This document shows, one piece after another, positions 6,301 through 16,300 of a DNA stretch of 25,306 nucleotides. Source of the stretch: a virus. The stretch covers positions 1-25,306 of the IMG/VR virus record IMGVR_UViG_3300042400_001593, one strand, 5' to 3'. Each line of letters begins with the position of its first letter. The first letter of the stretch is position 1. The position numbers were made by a program, and so were the translations under genes. The notes below the pieces were generated by a model that ran no database searches, was not told the origin of the DNA, and was given only the letters and a program-made list of their open reading frames with translations.

Positions 6301-8789
6301 CTTTATCTTCCGCAAATGTTTATTTAGTTAACACGGGACAAACAGACTATTTTTTAGAATACCCAACAGATATAGAATATTTCCAAGTAATAACTGGATA
6401 CACATATAATTCATTTACCACAAATCCAAATTTTGACGCATCAGATGCAACTAAATTCCCATTAAATTATTTATTTCATCAAATTGGTTTTTACTATGGT
6501 GATGAATGTGCTTTAACAACTCCACAATTTTACTCATCAGGTAGAGCCATAGATGCTATAGCAAGTGGTACAAGAAATAGTTATGAAATTATAATTTTAA
6601 CAAGAGGTGTTGATCCATTCACGCCAAAACAAGAAATAGAATATGATTTATCTTATATTTTTGGTAACTCATCTTATGGTGTTGGACCTATAATTACAGG
6701 ACAATATTATTTAAATCAACCAATACAACCTTTACCAACGGTAGTTAAGCCGTTAAGTCATGACACAACAGATAACACTGTTAATAATTTATATTTCCCA
6801 TCATTTACGTTCACATTAACACCAGGTCAGTATAGTGGGTACACATCAACATTACCTTATTATTATTTGTCAACAGATGATAACTCAGGATCATACAGCC
6901 CAAACTCCCCATTTTTTGATAATATAGGTATAATTTCTTCACCACCATATAATTTAAATACATTAGTTCCATATAATAATGTTATACCAAAATATGTACA
7001 AGATTACTTTGTTGGTGGGACATTTATTGGATCTGAAGTACAAGCTGGACCATTACCAAACCCAACTGTATTAAATCTTTATGATTTTATAAGTTCTGTA
7101 AGTGGTGCTGATGTTTACGGATCTCCTGGTAGCGGGTACAATGCCTTATATTCAAGAGCTTATTATAGATATTTAACAGGTTCTGTTAACTTTTCTGATG
7201 AGACAAGATTAATTATGAGAAGTGATAGAATACCAACATCAACAAGAACAGAAAACGGTAGTTCATCTGAAACAGGTTACGGTCTTCACCAAAACAGTAA
7301 TTTTTATTTTTATAAAGGGTCAGGAGTTGATTCAAACCCTAGTATATCAGCACCTGGTACACCACCAACAGGTAATTATGCCGACTCAACACCTTTGGTA
7401 ACTGGAATTACATCAACATTAACATGTGAAGGATTAGTCCCTTTAAAATGTTACTCAGGTACGGGAACAGGTATTACAGTTAATACAAACTGTGACATAC
7501 CTAGTGATAGAGTCGTAAAAGGATGTTATTGTTTATTGAATAAAAAATATATATCACAATATGATGATGACGTTAAATTATTTTTAGAATGGAAAGTTAG
7601 ATACCTTATAATGTTAGCTTCTTGTCGTGGAGTATTTGCAAGAGTTTTCCAAAATAACTGGATAAACGGATTCCTATATATGCCTTCATTTAATAAAACA
7701 TCAACATATGGACCTAATTCAATAACAGACCCAACATATAATTATTGTAAAGATACAATTGTATTTGATGATGCACAAAATAGTTTTTACTATAGATCAT
7801 CACCTTGGGATAGATTTATAAATCAATTTATCGGAAAACCATCCCCAACACCACCAAATAATTTACTTTCTTTGGTTGTTAATAATCCTGGGTATAATAC
7901 AAAACAATTACAAAGCCCAACAACAATAGTGGATTTAGGACCAAAAGATAAGTTCATAAATCAAATTTGTAATAATGAAAATTTAGAAGGTTATTTTGCA
8001 AATCAATTAAGATCAACATCATATAGTGATGATTCGGATATAATGCAAATGGGATTTATCTCAAGATTACTAAATCAAACTATAATACAACAAATGTTTC
8101 CTATATCAACAAACGGTAATCAAGGAGAAGGTATTGGAATAGTACAGTTTTTTAATAGTACTAGAGGTGGAGATAGGATTGACGGAGATTTCGCTCAAGC
8201 GATTTCAACAAATAGTGAATTTAAAGTAACTCCTTATTTAAATGAAAATTACCCAAGTAATTATTTGTTTATTGGAGACGACTCTCAGTCACCATCAAGA
8301 CCGATATTTGGAGTGTTTTTTCAATCTAATAATGAAGAAACAGTAACAAGAAAAAGATTAACACCAGGAATACAAACTTATAATTTATCTCCTTTTGTTG
8401 GATACACTTACGGATACCCAACAACACAAGAAGTTCCATTTTATAAATGGCAAATAACATCACCATCAAATTTTATATTTGGTACTGAAAATAATAATTG
8501 GTTTACCGCACCTTTCACAACTACTGGCGGTTTTTACAAAAATAAGTATCAAAGTTTAGATTTTTTAACTTCTGATTATTTTAAAACAACAACAATACAA
8601 GAAGGTCATATTGTTAACTTTACACCAGGACCTGATCCTACAACAGTTAACGTAACTTATGGAGCCCCCGGTGCGGATCCTATAGTTGTTGGAGCACCAT
8701 TCCATTTTTATTTTGGGTTAAATAATGGTTTTACGGCACTTGATAGATTTATTAAACTATATGTAAATAATAGTGAAACAAATGGGTAA
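3336..8789 (+). CDS. Giant baseplate/tail structural protein with a central membrane-like segment and Cys cluster (gp7 position)
   Basis: A 1817-residue protein I cannot assign to a named family. Residues about 45-170 look like a carboxypeptidase-regulatory or CNA-B-type beta sandwich (VIAGRVSVNGGFGLANVKL; later TVSTNDSGDFMIFGVPTG). Residues about 390-480 are Thr/Ser-rich and beta-like. Strongly hydrophobic stretches at about 582-631 (IYFLAMLLLNILTFPILVLL...) and 667-692 (VFKLALYIVFFAFVIVFIV) look like two or three membrane helices. A Cys cluster follows (C707, C710, C712, C714, then C784, C787, C792). The remaining 1000 residues are Tyr/Asn/Ser-rich and beta-rich, typical of virion proteins, and end with FHFYFGLNNGFTALDRFIKL. 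It follows the 25-6 pair, where T4 has gp7 (1032 residues), so a wedge role is plausible by position only. Its stop overlaps the next ATG by eight bases. Confidence 0.7.
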   Translation: MPHSYRIRTNIGVDKSVNLKFDQDFDFIEILSLKLTQAEIYERRCADYGVIAGRVSVNGGFGLANVKLSVFIPLTNEDEINPIISELYPYKTLNNKNEDGYKYNLLPKSPQYDGHVPTGSFFDREEVILEKSVIEVYDKYYKYTVSTNDSGDFMIFGVPTGQQTLVMNLDLSNIGCFSLTPQDLIDSGFAVESQFNGSSFKSSNNLSELPQIITLVKQVNVEPLWGEPDICFIGITRQDFDLSEEVNLSIRPTSIFMGSIATTQDEQALKTNCRVPSAAGTFCSLKSGQGRISAIRQTINVDGNGYPKLENYEIEQGGKIIDGDGTYLLKVPMNLDYIVTDEFGNQVISLDPTVGIPTKGKYRFKISWQNDGGIENEILRANFLVPNIKEYGWASTTPNADPTLGIPFNISVSVPGTTTSLNPAFTLPAQTGGLILQSYVNSQDVTITINGVPYTGSLSSIPITSPGSVIGINSTAVDTSQTQDFDFTFYDQATYDSFRSYAFSLDWDDYGDSSMIQEAINCEDRFYEFNYNKVYTTAMFLDRYKNGIWRSRHLGIKEIDDRECISKNNPFPVNDAIQKFDFIYFLAMLLLNILTFPILVLLFVAHFVAWAWPVLKWVLIILCIYFLYIQVRETIDAVQSALESAATAIPGGPVFNIGVILRAAWQILQAVFKLALYIVFFAFVIVFIVRLKGFPRIGLPMISYPECNACSCDCGSAGIDDDFDISSVTQQINNEYNNQQSQAGNPAESATDNTFLAPLSSPATYSLAEHPNYPQSSSDYDTDCDSCGNFYCLTTLQYKSLINRVFEEEITGDVLTQALLDYKRIFSGYDLIDSTNLYKLHAPQPFLFAAELSSGSDERFFAYPRRETYPQKLNEFNTRDKYFYNSTSNTPNSGVNKIKTTVNPSLITPSQPFEDQVLVIIAKAGMIQQLGIGEVITFQDPKLSGGWSNLTGATQNQFNNNAITGTTLTGDSVTPIPVVINYANPSNGSLSSANVYLVNTGQTDYFLEYPTDIEYFQVITGYTYNSFTTNPNFDASDATKFPLNYLFHQIGFYYGDECALTTPQFYSSGRAIDAIASGTRNSYEIIILTRGVDPFTPKQEIEYDLSYIFGNSSYGVGPIITGQYYLNQPIQPLPTVVKPLSHDTTDNTVNNLYFPSFTFTLTPGQYSGYTSTLPYYYLSTDDNSGSYSPNSPFFDNIGIISSPPYNLNTLVPYNNVIPKYVQDYFVGGTFIGSEVQAGPLPNPTVLNLYDFISSVSGADVYGSPGSGYNALYSRAYYRYLTGSVNFSDETRLIMRSDRIPTSTRTENGSSSETGYGLHQNSNFYFYKGSGVDSNPSISAPGTPPTGNYADSTPLVTGITSTLTCEGLVPLKCYSGTGTGITVNTNCDIPSDRVVKGCYCLLNKKYISQYDDDVKLFLEWKVRYLIMLASCRGVFARVFQNNWINGFLYMPSFNKTSTYGPNSITDPTYNYCKDTIVFDDAQNSFYYRSSPWDRFINQFIGKPSPTPPNNLLSLVVNNPGYNTKQLQSPTTIVDLGPKDKFINQICNNENLEGYFANQLRSTSYSDDSDIMQMGFISRLLNQTIIQQMFPISTNGNQGEGIGIVQFFNSTRGGDRIDGDFAQAISTNSEFKVTPYLNENYPSNYLFIGDDSQSPSRPIFGVFFQSNNEETVTRKRLTPGIQTYNLSPFVGYTYGYPTTQEVPFYKWQITSPSNFIFGTENNNWFTAPFTTTGGFYKNKYQSLDFLTSDYFKTTTIQEGHIVNFTPGPDPTTVNVTYGAPGADPIVVGAPFHFYFGLNNGFTALDRFIKLYVNNSETNG

Positions 8790-10515
8790 TAATGAAAACA
8801 TACAAATATTATTAGGTTCTAAAAGAAACAAAATCTCCTCAAATGTTGATGAGGCAATTAGAGTACCATTAAATCAGACATTTAAACAACAAGTTGAATT
8901 TGATAGAACAGAAGAAATAAACTTGGCCCAACTTTTCCAAAAAGAAAGGGAACAATCAACAATTTTTAGACCAACAACTAAGGTAGTATTTCTATTCAGT
9001 AATGAATATAGTGGTAGTACTTCATATGTACCATTTAAAAATAATCTTTTTTATAATAACTCAATTTCAAATGCGATAACAACAACAGGAAACCCATCCG
9101 CTCCTTGGGACGGATTTCCACAATATTTTGAATTTGATTTTATTAGAACTGACAATAATGTAAATGGTTATACAACAGGATTAGGTAATCATGTTAATTT
9201 TATTAACAAAAGCGCATCAACTTATAATTGGTTATATTATTTAACCTATCCACATTTAAATGTTAATAGACAATTATATGCTGACGATGAATTAACCACA
9301 AATACTTGGACTTGGCAATCCTTTGATGGAATCCCATTTATTATTGAAAACAATACGTTATTTGGAGATGATGTTATTTCTTTTAGATGTCCAATGAAAC
9401 ACGGACTATTGGTTGGAGAATACGTTAAACTTAATTTTAACTACAATGGGGTTGATTTATTTCAAATAACATCATTAGGAAATGAAAATTATGGTTCAGG
9501 AGACTACATTTTTAATGTACAAAACATAGGATATACAGGTACAACCTTTAATAATAACACAACAGGTACATTTAAAAGAGTTATTAATAATACAAATGAG
9601 TTAGACACCACTTCAAATTATTATATAAGAACACATAAAATTCTTACAAAAATAGAAGATTCAGTTTTAGTTAATTCTGGTTTTGAAAAAAATATTTTTG
9701 GTAAAGTTACTAAATTTGAAAAGGCGGTACTAACACCAAATGGTTTAGATAGAACATCAATAAAAGAAGGATCTGACAGCTATAATTTAATGTTTAATAG
9801 TAATATAGATATAAAAGGACTTAGAGATAATTTAAATAGGCCTGTTAGCGAACTATTTTTTAGTTTTGTGTGGAAAGGATTTTTTGGATGGACTCTGGGA
9901 CCGAACTCAAATTTAAAAGAAGGATATGAGTTTAACCTTCCATTGGAAGGGGGGCAACCAAGTGTTTGGTGGGATCAAACAAATTTACAATCAAATACAG
10001 GTATACCAACAAATAATTACACATCAAACGGTAATATCTTTTACTACGTTGATAACTTATCAACAGGAGATACTATAAATGGAGATTTTTGTGAGTTTAA
10101 TTCCTACGAACAAAAAGAAAGAATAATTTCTTCAATATATCAAAAATTTACTTATAACCCAAGTTATTTTTCATCCCCATCACTATTAAATCCTAATAAT
10201 CAATTAGGATATTATTATAAAGTACATCACCCAATGACAATAAAAGTCTTTTCAACATCGATAAATGAAGAAGGATATCAAAATATTAATTTAGTTCCTG
10301 ACTATGCTTACTTTTCAATAACAAGTCAAACTTTTAGATGGAGAGATATTTACCCATATGGGTATAAAGATAGTGAAGGATTTGGAGTTGACTACCCATT
10401 TTTAAATGGGTCTCATTATCCTTATAGTCAAATAATTTTTAGATTAATTGGAGATGGAAGTAATATAAATAACCCTAATATAATTGCAGAACCTACCATA
10501 GATGATTGTGAATAA
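8782..10515 (+). CDS. Probable baseplate/tail structural protein (gp8 position)
   Basis: A 577-residue protein with no domain I recognise. The N-terminus (MGNNENIQILLGSKRNKIS) leads into a short charged helix (FDRTEEINLAQLFQKEREQ, about residues 41-59). The rest is Asn/Tyr/Phe-rich and strand-rich, for example SVWWDQTNLQSNTGIPTNN and FRWRDIYPYGYKDSEGFG, as in phage tail proteins. A GTG at 8773 would add three residues, but I prefer the ATG at 8782 because ATGGGTAA overlaps the stop of the preceding giant gene, a typical coupled junction. It lies where T4 has gene 8, and a link to gp8 (334 residues) rests on order alone. It overlaps the next gene by 14 bases, so both are made from one message. 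Confidence 0.65.
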   Translation: MGNNENIQILLGSKRNKISSNVDEAIRVPLNQTFKQQVEFDRTEEINLAQLFQKEREQSTIFRPTTKVVFLFSNEYSGSTSYVPFKNNLFYNNSISNAITTTGNPSAPWDGFPQYFEFDFIRTDNNVNGYTTGLGNHVNFINKSASTYNWLYYLTYPHLNVNRQLYADDELTTNTWTWQSFDGIPFIIENNTLFGDDVISFRCPMKHGLLVGEYVKLNFNYNGVDLFQITSLGNENYGSGDYIFNVQNIGYTGTTFNNNTTGTFKRVINNTNELDTTSNYYIRTHKILTKIEDSVLVNSGFEKNIFGKVTKFEKAVLTPNGLDRTSIKEGSDSYNLMFNSNIDIKGLRDNLNRPVSELFFSFVWKGFFGWTLGPNSNLKEGYEFNLPLEGGQPSVWWDQTNLQSNTGIPTNNYTSNGNIFYYVDNLSTGDTINGDFCEFNSYEQKERIISSIYQKFTYNPSYFSSPSLLNPNNQLGYYYKVHHPMTIKVFSTSINEEGYQNINLVPDYAYFSITSQTFRWRDIYPYGYKDSEGFGVDYPFLNGSHYPYSQIIFRLIGDGSNINNPNIIAEPTIDDCE

Positions 10516-11284
10516 TTATAAAATATTAAATAAACCAACTGATACGTTTATTAACATTCCTGTTGAAATAAAGTGGGATATTGATGGTAATGACGACTCC
10601 ATTGACCAATTTGTTGTTGAAACTATTGATGAGGTGATAGGTAAAGAAAATGATTTTGAAATTGCAAGATTTTCACATAAAAAACACGATAATAACGATA
10701 GAACTGATATAAATTATGATTTTAGTTTTTTTGATTCTTCTGGTAATATATGGAACTCATCTTATTTAGATGAAGGATTTAGTGTTAATGAAGTTTATTA
10801 TTTCACAAAACCATTTACAAAAAGTTTTTTTAAGCTTGATCTTTATGATACTAAAGATTCCTCAACACAAAAAAATTATTTAACCATAATATTACCTGTA
10901 CAACAGGGAGCAACTCAAAATAATTTAGTTTTAAGTTCATCACTTCCTCTTGTGGATATAAAAAAACCTGAATTTAAGTTAGACTTTATTGGGGATAAAG
11001 AAGGTTATTTTTTTTATTGGGTTAGAAGTAGAGATTTTATTAATATAGATACTTTTTATATGAGAGCAAAATTTTTTAATGGTAAAACGGGTAGTTATGT
11101 TATTATGACAAACACACCACAAACAAATATACTACCAACTCAATATAATTTTGATCCTGCCGAGTATTTTTATTATGAAGTAAATTTAGACTATAGTGAT
11201 TTTACATATGTTGTTATTGATAATAATGGTAATAGAGTAGGAACAACAACACCAATAAACTGGTATGAATATATTAACCCATAA
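10502..11284 (+). CDS. Hypothetical structural protein, 260 aa
   Basis: No family recognised. The sequence is acidic and beta-rich, apparently two sandwich-like halves: about 1-140 (NIPVEIKWDIDGNDDSIDQF...) and about 150-260 (FKLDFIGDKEGYFFYWVRS...). There are no cysteines, signal peptide or membrane segments. The ATG at 10502 lies inside the end of the previous gene; a GTG at 10508 is an alternative start. The TAA shares its last base with the following ATG (TAATG). Being fixed between two structural genes with no gaps points to a virion component, perhaps a small baseplate or fibre-connector protein. Confidence 0.6.
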   Translation: MIVNNYKILNKPTDTFINIPVEIKWDIDGNDDSIDQFVVETIDEVIGKENDFEIARFSHKKHDNNDRTDINYDFSFFDSSGNIWNSSYLDEGFSVNEVYYFTKPFTKSFFKLDLYDTKDSSTQKNYLTIILPVQQGATQNNLVLSSSLPLVDIKKPEFKLDFIGDKEGYFFYWVRSRDFINIDTFYMRAKFFNGKTGSYVIMTNTPQTNILPTQYNFDPAEYFYYEVNLDYSDFTYVVIDNNGNRVGTTTPINWYEYINP

Positions 11285-12426
11285 TGGAAGAACAAAGATA
11301 TTATATACAAATTGGTCTTGAAGATATAAAAAATAAGATTTTTCCTGTTAATTGGACCGGACATTGTGAAGAAATTTATGTTGAAGACCCATGTTGTCCT
11401 ACGGGAGTAACCTACGTTAATTGCGAAACAGGAACAACGTACGTATACTCCTCAATGACACAGTTGTTGTCAGGAGGAACAAATGGTGACTCGTTATTAA
11501 CAGGGTTAACAATCCCTATTATGTTAACTCAAACATCTTATGATATGGGTTGGTATTCTGTTTTTGATGGTTTAGTTTACCAAAAAGAAACTTTAAATAA
11601 TTTTATTTTTTCTTCAGATACGATAAACCCTTATACTTTTTATGTTTATAATACATCAAATAATGTAACACAGTCAACTTTTACAGTAGATTGGGGAGAT
11701 GGATCCCCAATAGTCCCTATTAATATATTTTCACCATCATTCTTAAATCACACGTATCCAGCAAGTAATGGCACTTACACAATAAAAATAAAAGGTACAA
11801 CACCTTGGGGAATAACGGAAGTATCAAAAACAATAAATGTACCTTATCAAAATATAATACCAATTAACCCTAATGGAACTGTTGTTTTTTATCAACAAGG
11901 AGGCAATTGGGCTAACATTCCTATAAGTTATGATTTTTTATTTACCGGAGACTCAAATACAAATATAGTTGATTATATAAGCTCAAGTTATATTGGGGTG
12001 CCATTTTTAATTACGGGAACAACAAATTCAACACTATCGGATTTAGAACAATATGGACCAACACCTTACCCTATTGGAATACAAGTAACAGGAGAAACAG
12101 GTGTTGTTGGAACTTATTATGGGTCTATACCTAATGGTTCTTATTCAGCATATACTATAAATGGTGTTGATTACTGGGATTTAAGTGGAGGAACAACCTT
12201 ATATTTTGTTCAGTCTTCAGGATTAACACAAAATGATTTAGTTTTATCTGCAATAACAAAAGAAGAGGCTCTTATTGGAGTTGCTTATGAACCTGAGATT
12301 AGGTCTGACATTTTTATAGAAAGAGGTAAGAATTCCGCATTAGAGTCAATTGAACGTTTAGGTGAAGTTGATAATATTGGCGATTTACTTAAATATGGTT
12401 ATGGATTTTTTAACGTAGAAACTTAA
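11284..12426 (+). CDS. Tail/baseplate protein with an internal PKD-like domain
   Basis: A 380-residue protein. Residues about 115-187 form a PKD-like Ig fold with the typical VDWGDGSP turn (135-142), then LNHTYPASNGTYTIKIKG (154-171) and a final strand ending TINVP. PKD domains are interaction or spacer modules on surface and virion proteins. The N-terminal 50 residues hold a Cys group (C28, C37, C38, C47) in the stretch EDPCCPTGVTYVNCETG. The last 50 residues (AYEPEIRSDIFIERGKNSA, ERLGEVDNIGDL, YGYGFFNVET) are helical and charged, unlike the rest, and look like a docking tail that binds a neighbouring wedge protein. The start is fixed by the TAATG overlap at 11284. It ends the compact four-gene run; a 35-base gap follows. 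Confidence 0.65.
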   Translation: MEEQRYYIQIGLEDIKNKIFPVNWTGHCEEIYVEDPCCPTGVTYVNCETGTTYVYSSMTQLLSGGTNGDSLLTGLTIPIMLTQTSYDMGWYSVFDGLVYQKETLNNFIFSSDTINPYTFYVYNTSNNVTQSTFTVDWGDGSPIVPINIFSPSFLNHTYPASNGTYTIKIKGTTPWGITEVSKTINVPYQNIIPINPNGTVVFYQQGGNWANIPISYDFLFTGDSNTNIVDYISSSYIGVPFLITGTTNSTLSDLEQYGPTPYPIGIQVTGETGVVGTYYGSIPNGSYSAYTINGVDYWDLSGGTTLYFVQSSGLTQNDLVLSAITKEEALIGVAYEPEIRSDIFIERGKNSALESIERLGEVDNIGDLLKYGYGFFNVET

Positions 12427-12433
12427 TTAATAA

Positions 12434-12440
12434 TATTTAT
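12434..12440 (+). promoter_or_regulatory. TATTTAT element upstream of the 302-aa gene
   Basis: TATTTAT followed by AAAATAAC in the 35-base gap, 21 bases before the ATG at 12462. Candidate promoter element, one of five gap copies. The rest of the gap is A/T only apart from a few C, with no hairpin seen. Confidence 0.3.
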
Positions 12441-12461
12441 AAAATAACAAAATAAAATAAC

Positions 12462-13370
12462 ATGGCAACAGGTACATATGGAACTATAAGACCGGCAGAC
12501 GTAAGCCCAACGGATGTTGACATTATATTAAATTATACTCAATCTAGAGACGTTACAAACGATTTCCAATTAACTAAACTAAACTCATCCGCAATTTTAA
12601 CACCATACTTTCATAATAATAATACTGGTGGTAATTCAGGTGTTGAAATATTAGGAGGACTATATAATTTAAGATTACCATCTAATATTTTTAATCAATT
12701 AGGGATTTATACTCTTTATATAAAACCAGCGGAAATAAGAACCAAAATAACAGATTGTGGAATTTTAGCCGCACTACCAAATATAAAAGGAATTGTTATT
12801 GACATTAGTAATGTACCCGTAGCATTTAGAGATAAATTTGTAAATCAAGGTTTAATTGGTTATAGGGTTGAATACTTACAATCTAACGGAGCAAAAATAC
12901 CCAATTTTTTTAGAATAATAACATCGTCATTTTATTGTGAGCCGGTTGTACAAAACACAACAAACACATCAACAAGTACTGTTAGGTATCAATATGTAAA
13001 TGGAGTAACAAATTTAATATTTTGTACTTTGTCACCATCATCATCACCCTCAAACAAACCAAATGCAACACCATTTATTGGACAACCTGATCAAGACATT
13101 ATAATAAGTAACACCTTTTTTAATCCAATAACTATGGAGATTGAGATGGTTGAACATGACATCTCAACATTGGCTATAGCATTATTTGGTAATCAAACAA
13201 AATCTCTTAATGATGGTATATATACACTTTACGATAGTCAAAATAATATTTACAAACAATACAATCTTTATGAAATTAGAGATCAATTTAATGAATTACT
13301 TTATGAAGTAAGAGAAGATAGAAATAATAATATAGATTTTAGTAAAAACTTTACAAATATAACACAATAA
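12462..13370 (+). CDS. Hypothetical virion structural protein, 302 aa
   Basis: No named family recognised. The N-terminus MATGTYGTIRPADVSPTDVD is followed by a mixed alpha/beta region with a hydrophobic segment ITDCGILAALPNIKGIVIDI (96-115). A low-complexity Thr/Ser stretch follows (NTTNTSTST near 165, then SPSSSPSNKPN near 191). The end is helical and charged (YNLYEIRDQFNELLYEVRED). The lack of a signal peptide or membrane segment and the position between the PKD protein and the tail-tip protein suggest a baseplate or connector component. The ATG at 12462 has an A-rich leader (AACAAAATAAAATAAC) without Shine-Dalgarno. The TAA overlaps the next ATG as TAATG, so the 1000-residue protein is translationally coupled to it. 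Confidence 0.6.
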   Translation: MATGTYGTIRPADVSPTDVDIILNYTQSRDVTNDFQLTKLNSSAILTPYFHNNNTGGNSGVEILGGLYNLRLPSNIFNQLGIYTLYIKPAEIRTKITDCGILAALPNIKGIVIDISNVPVAFRDKFVNQGLIGYRVEYLQSNGAKIPNFFRIITSSFYCEPVVQNTTNTSTSTVRYQYVNGVTNLIFCTLSPSSSPSNKPNATPFIGQPDQDIIISNTFFNPITMEIEMVEHDISTLAIALFGNQTKSLNDGIYTLYDSQNNIYKQYNLYEIRDQFNELLYEVREDRNNNIDFSKNFTNITQ

Positions 13371-16300
13371 TGGCAGTAATTAAATATAAGTGGCCACCAC
13401 AGGTAGATACAGGTGATAGTTCTTTTTCCGATGATTTGGTTGGAGTACAATTAGTTGCCGGCGGAGGACTTACAAATGCTAATTTTGAATTTACAACAGG
13501 GATAACCGAAAAACAAAATAGAAATTTTAGTATCGGGTCTTTTTCAAACCCAATAAGTTTAACAGATTTAAATATAAAAGATATAGAGGAATCTAAAGTA
13601 ATTGTTGCAAAAAACTTACAAGTTTATCCAAATTTTGATCTAAGTCAAATAACAAATTTTACATTATTTGGGTCTTTAACTAAAAGGATTTCAACCTCTA
13701 TAACAAAAATAATAAATTATTTTCCGGCAGGAATAGAAAGTAACCAATATAATTTAGATTTTATTACTGGTTTAACCGCTGTTAATATATCACACAATAA
13801 AGTATTAGATGAAACTTATTTAGAATTACCTTTAAATTGGATAAAAAATCCTTTTGATATAGATTTTACAACAAATGCGGTAAGAAACTTTGAATTAAGT
13901 GAGGTAACGGTTTCTCCACTAAGAAATTTAACAACACAATATAAAAACTACTCAATTTTTGTTAATGGTTTAGAATATAATGTTGTTTTTTTAGATTCCG
14001 TGGATCAAACAGATAATTTTTTAAAATTATATGTTAATGGTAATCCTTTTTCTGGTCTTTCTGCAACTACTGAAACAATAGTTTTAAGACCAAATACTTT
14101 ATATACTGAAAAATCATTTAACGATTTTTTTGATGAGGTAGAAAAATTTTTATTAAATAGGTTAATATTACCAATTTATACTGCAACATTTACTGTCCCT
14201 CAAGAAAATGATGATGGGACTTATACAACTACAAGTCAAAATATTAGTTGGCCTTTAGATGGAGTTTGGAATTTAGATATTAGGACAGATAATTTTGAAA
14301 AATATTTAACAACTCTTAATGAGATATGTGAAAATTTAGATTCATATAATACAAATTTAATATCAAGGTTTTTAACTACCGGAGCATTAAAAGAATTTGA
14401 TACCAACGATAGAAAAGTAGAAAAAGTATTACAAATATATGGTAGAAGTTTCGATGAAGTTAGAAAATTTGTTATGTCATTGGCAAATATGACATCTGTT
14501 AATTATAATACAGGTAACGACATCCCATCTCAACTATTAAAAAATCTTGCAGAAACTTTAGGGTGGAAAACAAATGTCTCACCAATAAGTAATGAATCAC
14601 TTTTAGATTCTATTTTTGGAACAAATCAAGAAAGTAATTTTCCCGGATACTCAAGATCATTAACACCAGATGAAATTAATTATCAATTTTATAAAAATTT
14701 AATTTTAAATGCCGCCTACCTTTTTAAATCAAAAGGGACTCGTAGAAGTATTGAAATTCTTTTAAGACTTATTGGTGCTCCAGAAGCACTAATTGACTTT
14801 AATGAATACATTTATATTGCTGATGAAAGAATTAACCTATCACAATTTGAAAAACAGTTTACGAATATTTCGTTTGGTTTTTATGGAGAACAAATACCCG
14901 TTTTAGACCCAACAGACGTTTTTTCAATAATGGGAGTACAATATACAGGATTTACATTACAAACAAATTTAAGCACAGTAACATCTATAAGAGAAGATTA
15001 TCCTATGGATAATTTAGGGTACCCAACAGCACCTATAGAAACAGAAAGTTTCTTTTTTCAAATAGGGGGTGGATGGTACGAGTCAACACCAGATCATCAT
15101 ATGCCTGAACAAATTGTACAGACAAATGAATTATTTGTAGGTCAAAACCCAAATTATCAGACAAGTCTATTACCTTTTAACTATGGACAAACATATCTTG
15201 ACAGATATAGAAAATTTCCTTTTATGAGTTTAGGTTATGATTTAGTTAAAATAATTGACAATAAAAAAAGTTGGACAATAAATAATATTGGGTTAAGAAA
15301 TAGTTCTGATGGAGGATTTAATGCTTATTATAGAGTTTACGATGAAAGATTTGTGGTTAATGTAAAAAATGTTGATGTTTTTTTAAACCCATCACAAGGT
15401 TTAGTTTATGATGTTTGGTCCATGTCTAGAACTTATAATTACCCTATCCCAAATGAAGGTTTAGATTATGTTGAACCAACATATTGTAACCCAAATCCAA
15501 ACGGACCATATCCTAATAGGGGGGGTATAGATTGGACAGAAATAAATCCAAAACCAAAAGAAAAAACATTTTTTGAGTTTGCACAAACGTTTTGGAAAAA
15601 CATGATAAATGTAAGAAATAGACAATTTATAACTGATGGTAAAACAGGAGGATACCCAACCCTACAATCAATTTATTGGAAATATTTAGAATCTAATACG
15701 GCTATTAATATACCTAACGATAATTTTACATATAGATCTATGATTGACTATGTTAATGGTCTTGGTGATTATTGGATAAAATTAGTAGGTCAAATGATAC
15801 CGGCAACAACTTTAATCACATCTGGTGTTAGATTAGAGAATTCTATATTCCATAGACAAAAATTTGTTTGGAGAAGACAAATGGGATGTCAAATAATACC
15901 AATACCATGTAAACCATGTTCCTTAGTGGGACAATTATTTGCGGTAGATTGCCCAATACAAAAAGTTACTTGTCCTATATATCCTTGGATTGGAGATCCT
16001 ACTGTAACTTCTTTTGCGGTTGTGTTAAATAAACTTTTACAAGATAATGGATATCTTAGCCCAACATGTAATGTAAATTCATTAATTAGCACTTGGTATG
16101 TTGATTTAATATTAAATGGAAATATTTTAGTTCATAATGAATTTTTTACCGGTTATGGAAACTCTAACCCAATTGCAAGTTATCCATCACAAAGTGATTG
16201 GTTAAATGCTCTTGAAACAAGTTTAACTAATTTACAATCTGAAGGTTTAAATTATGTTATTAACAATGATGATACTGTAACAGTATATAACGGTAATTGT

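Noticed and set aside
8773-8784. GTG at 8773 as start of the gp8-position gene
   Set aside because: The ATG three codons later forms the typical overlap with the previous stop; the GTG adds only three residues. It cannot be excluded.
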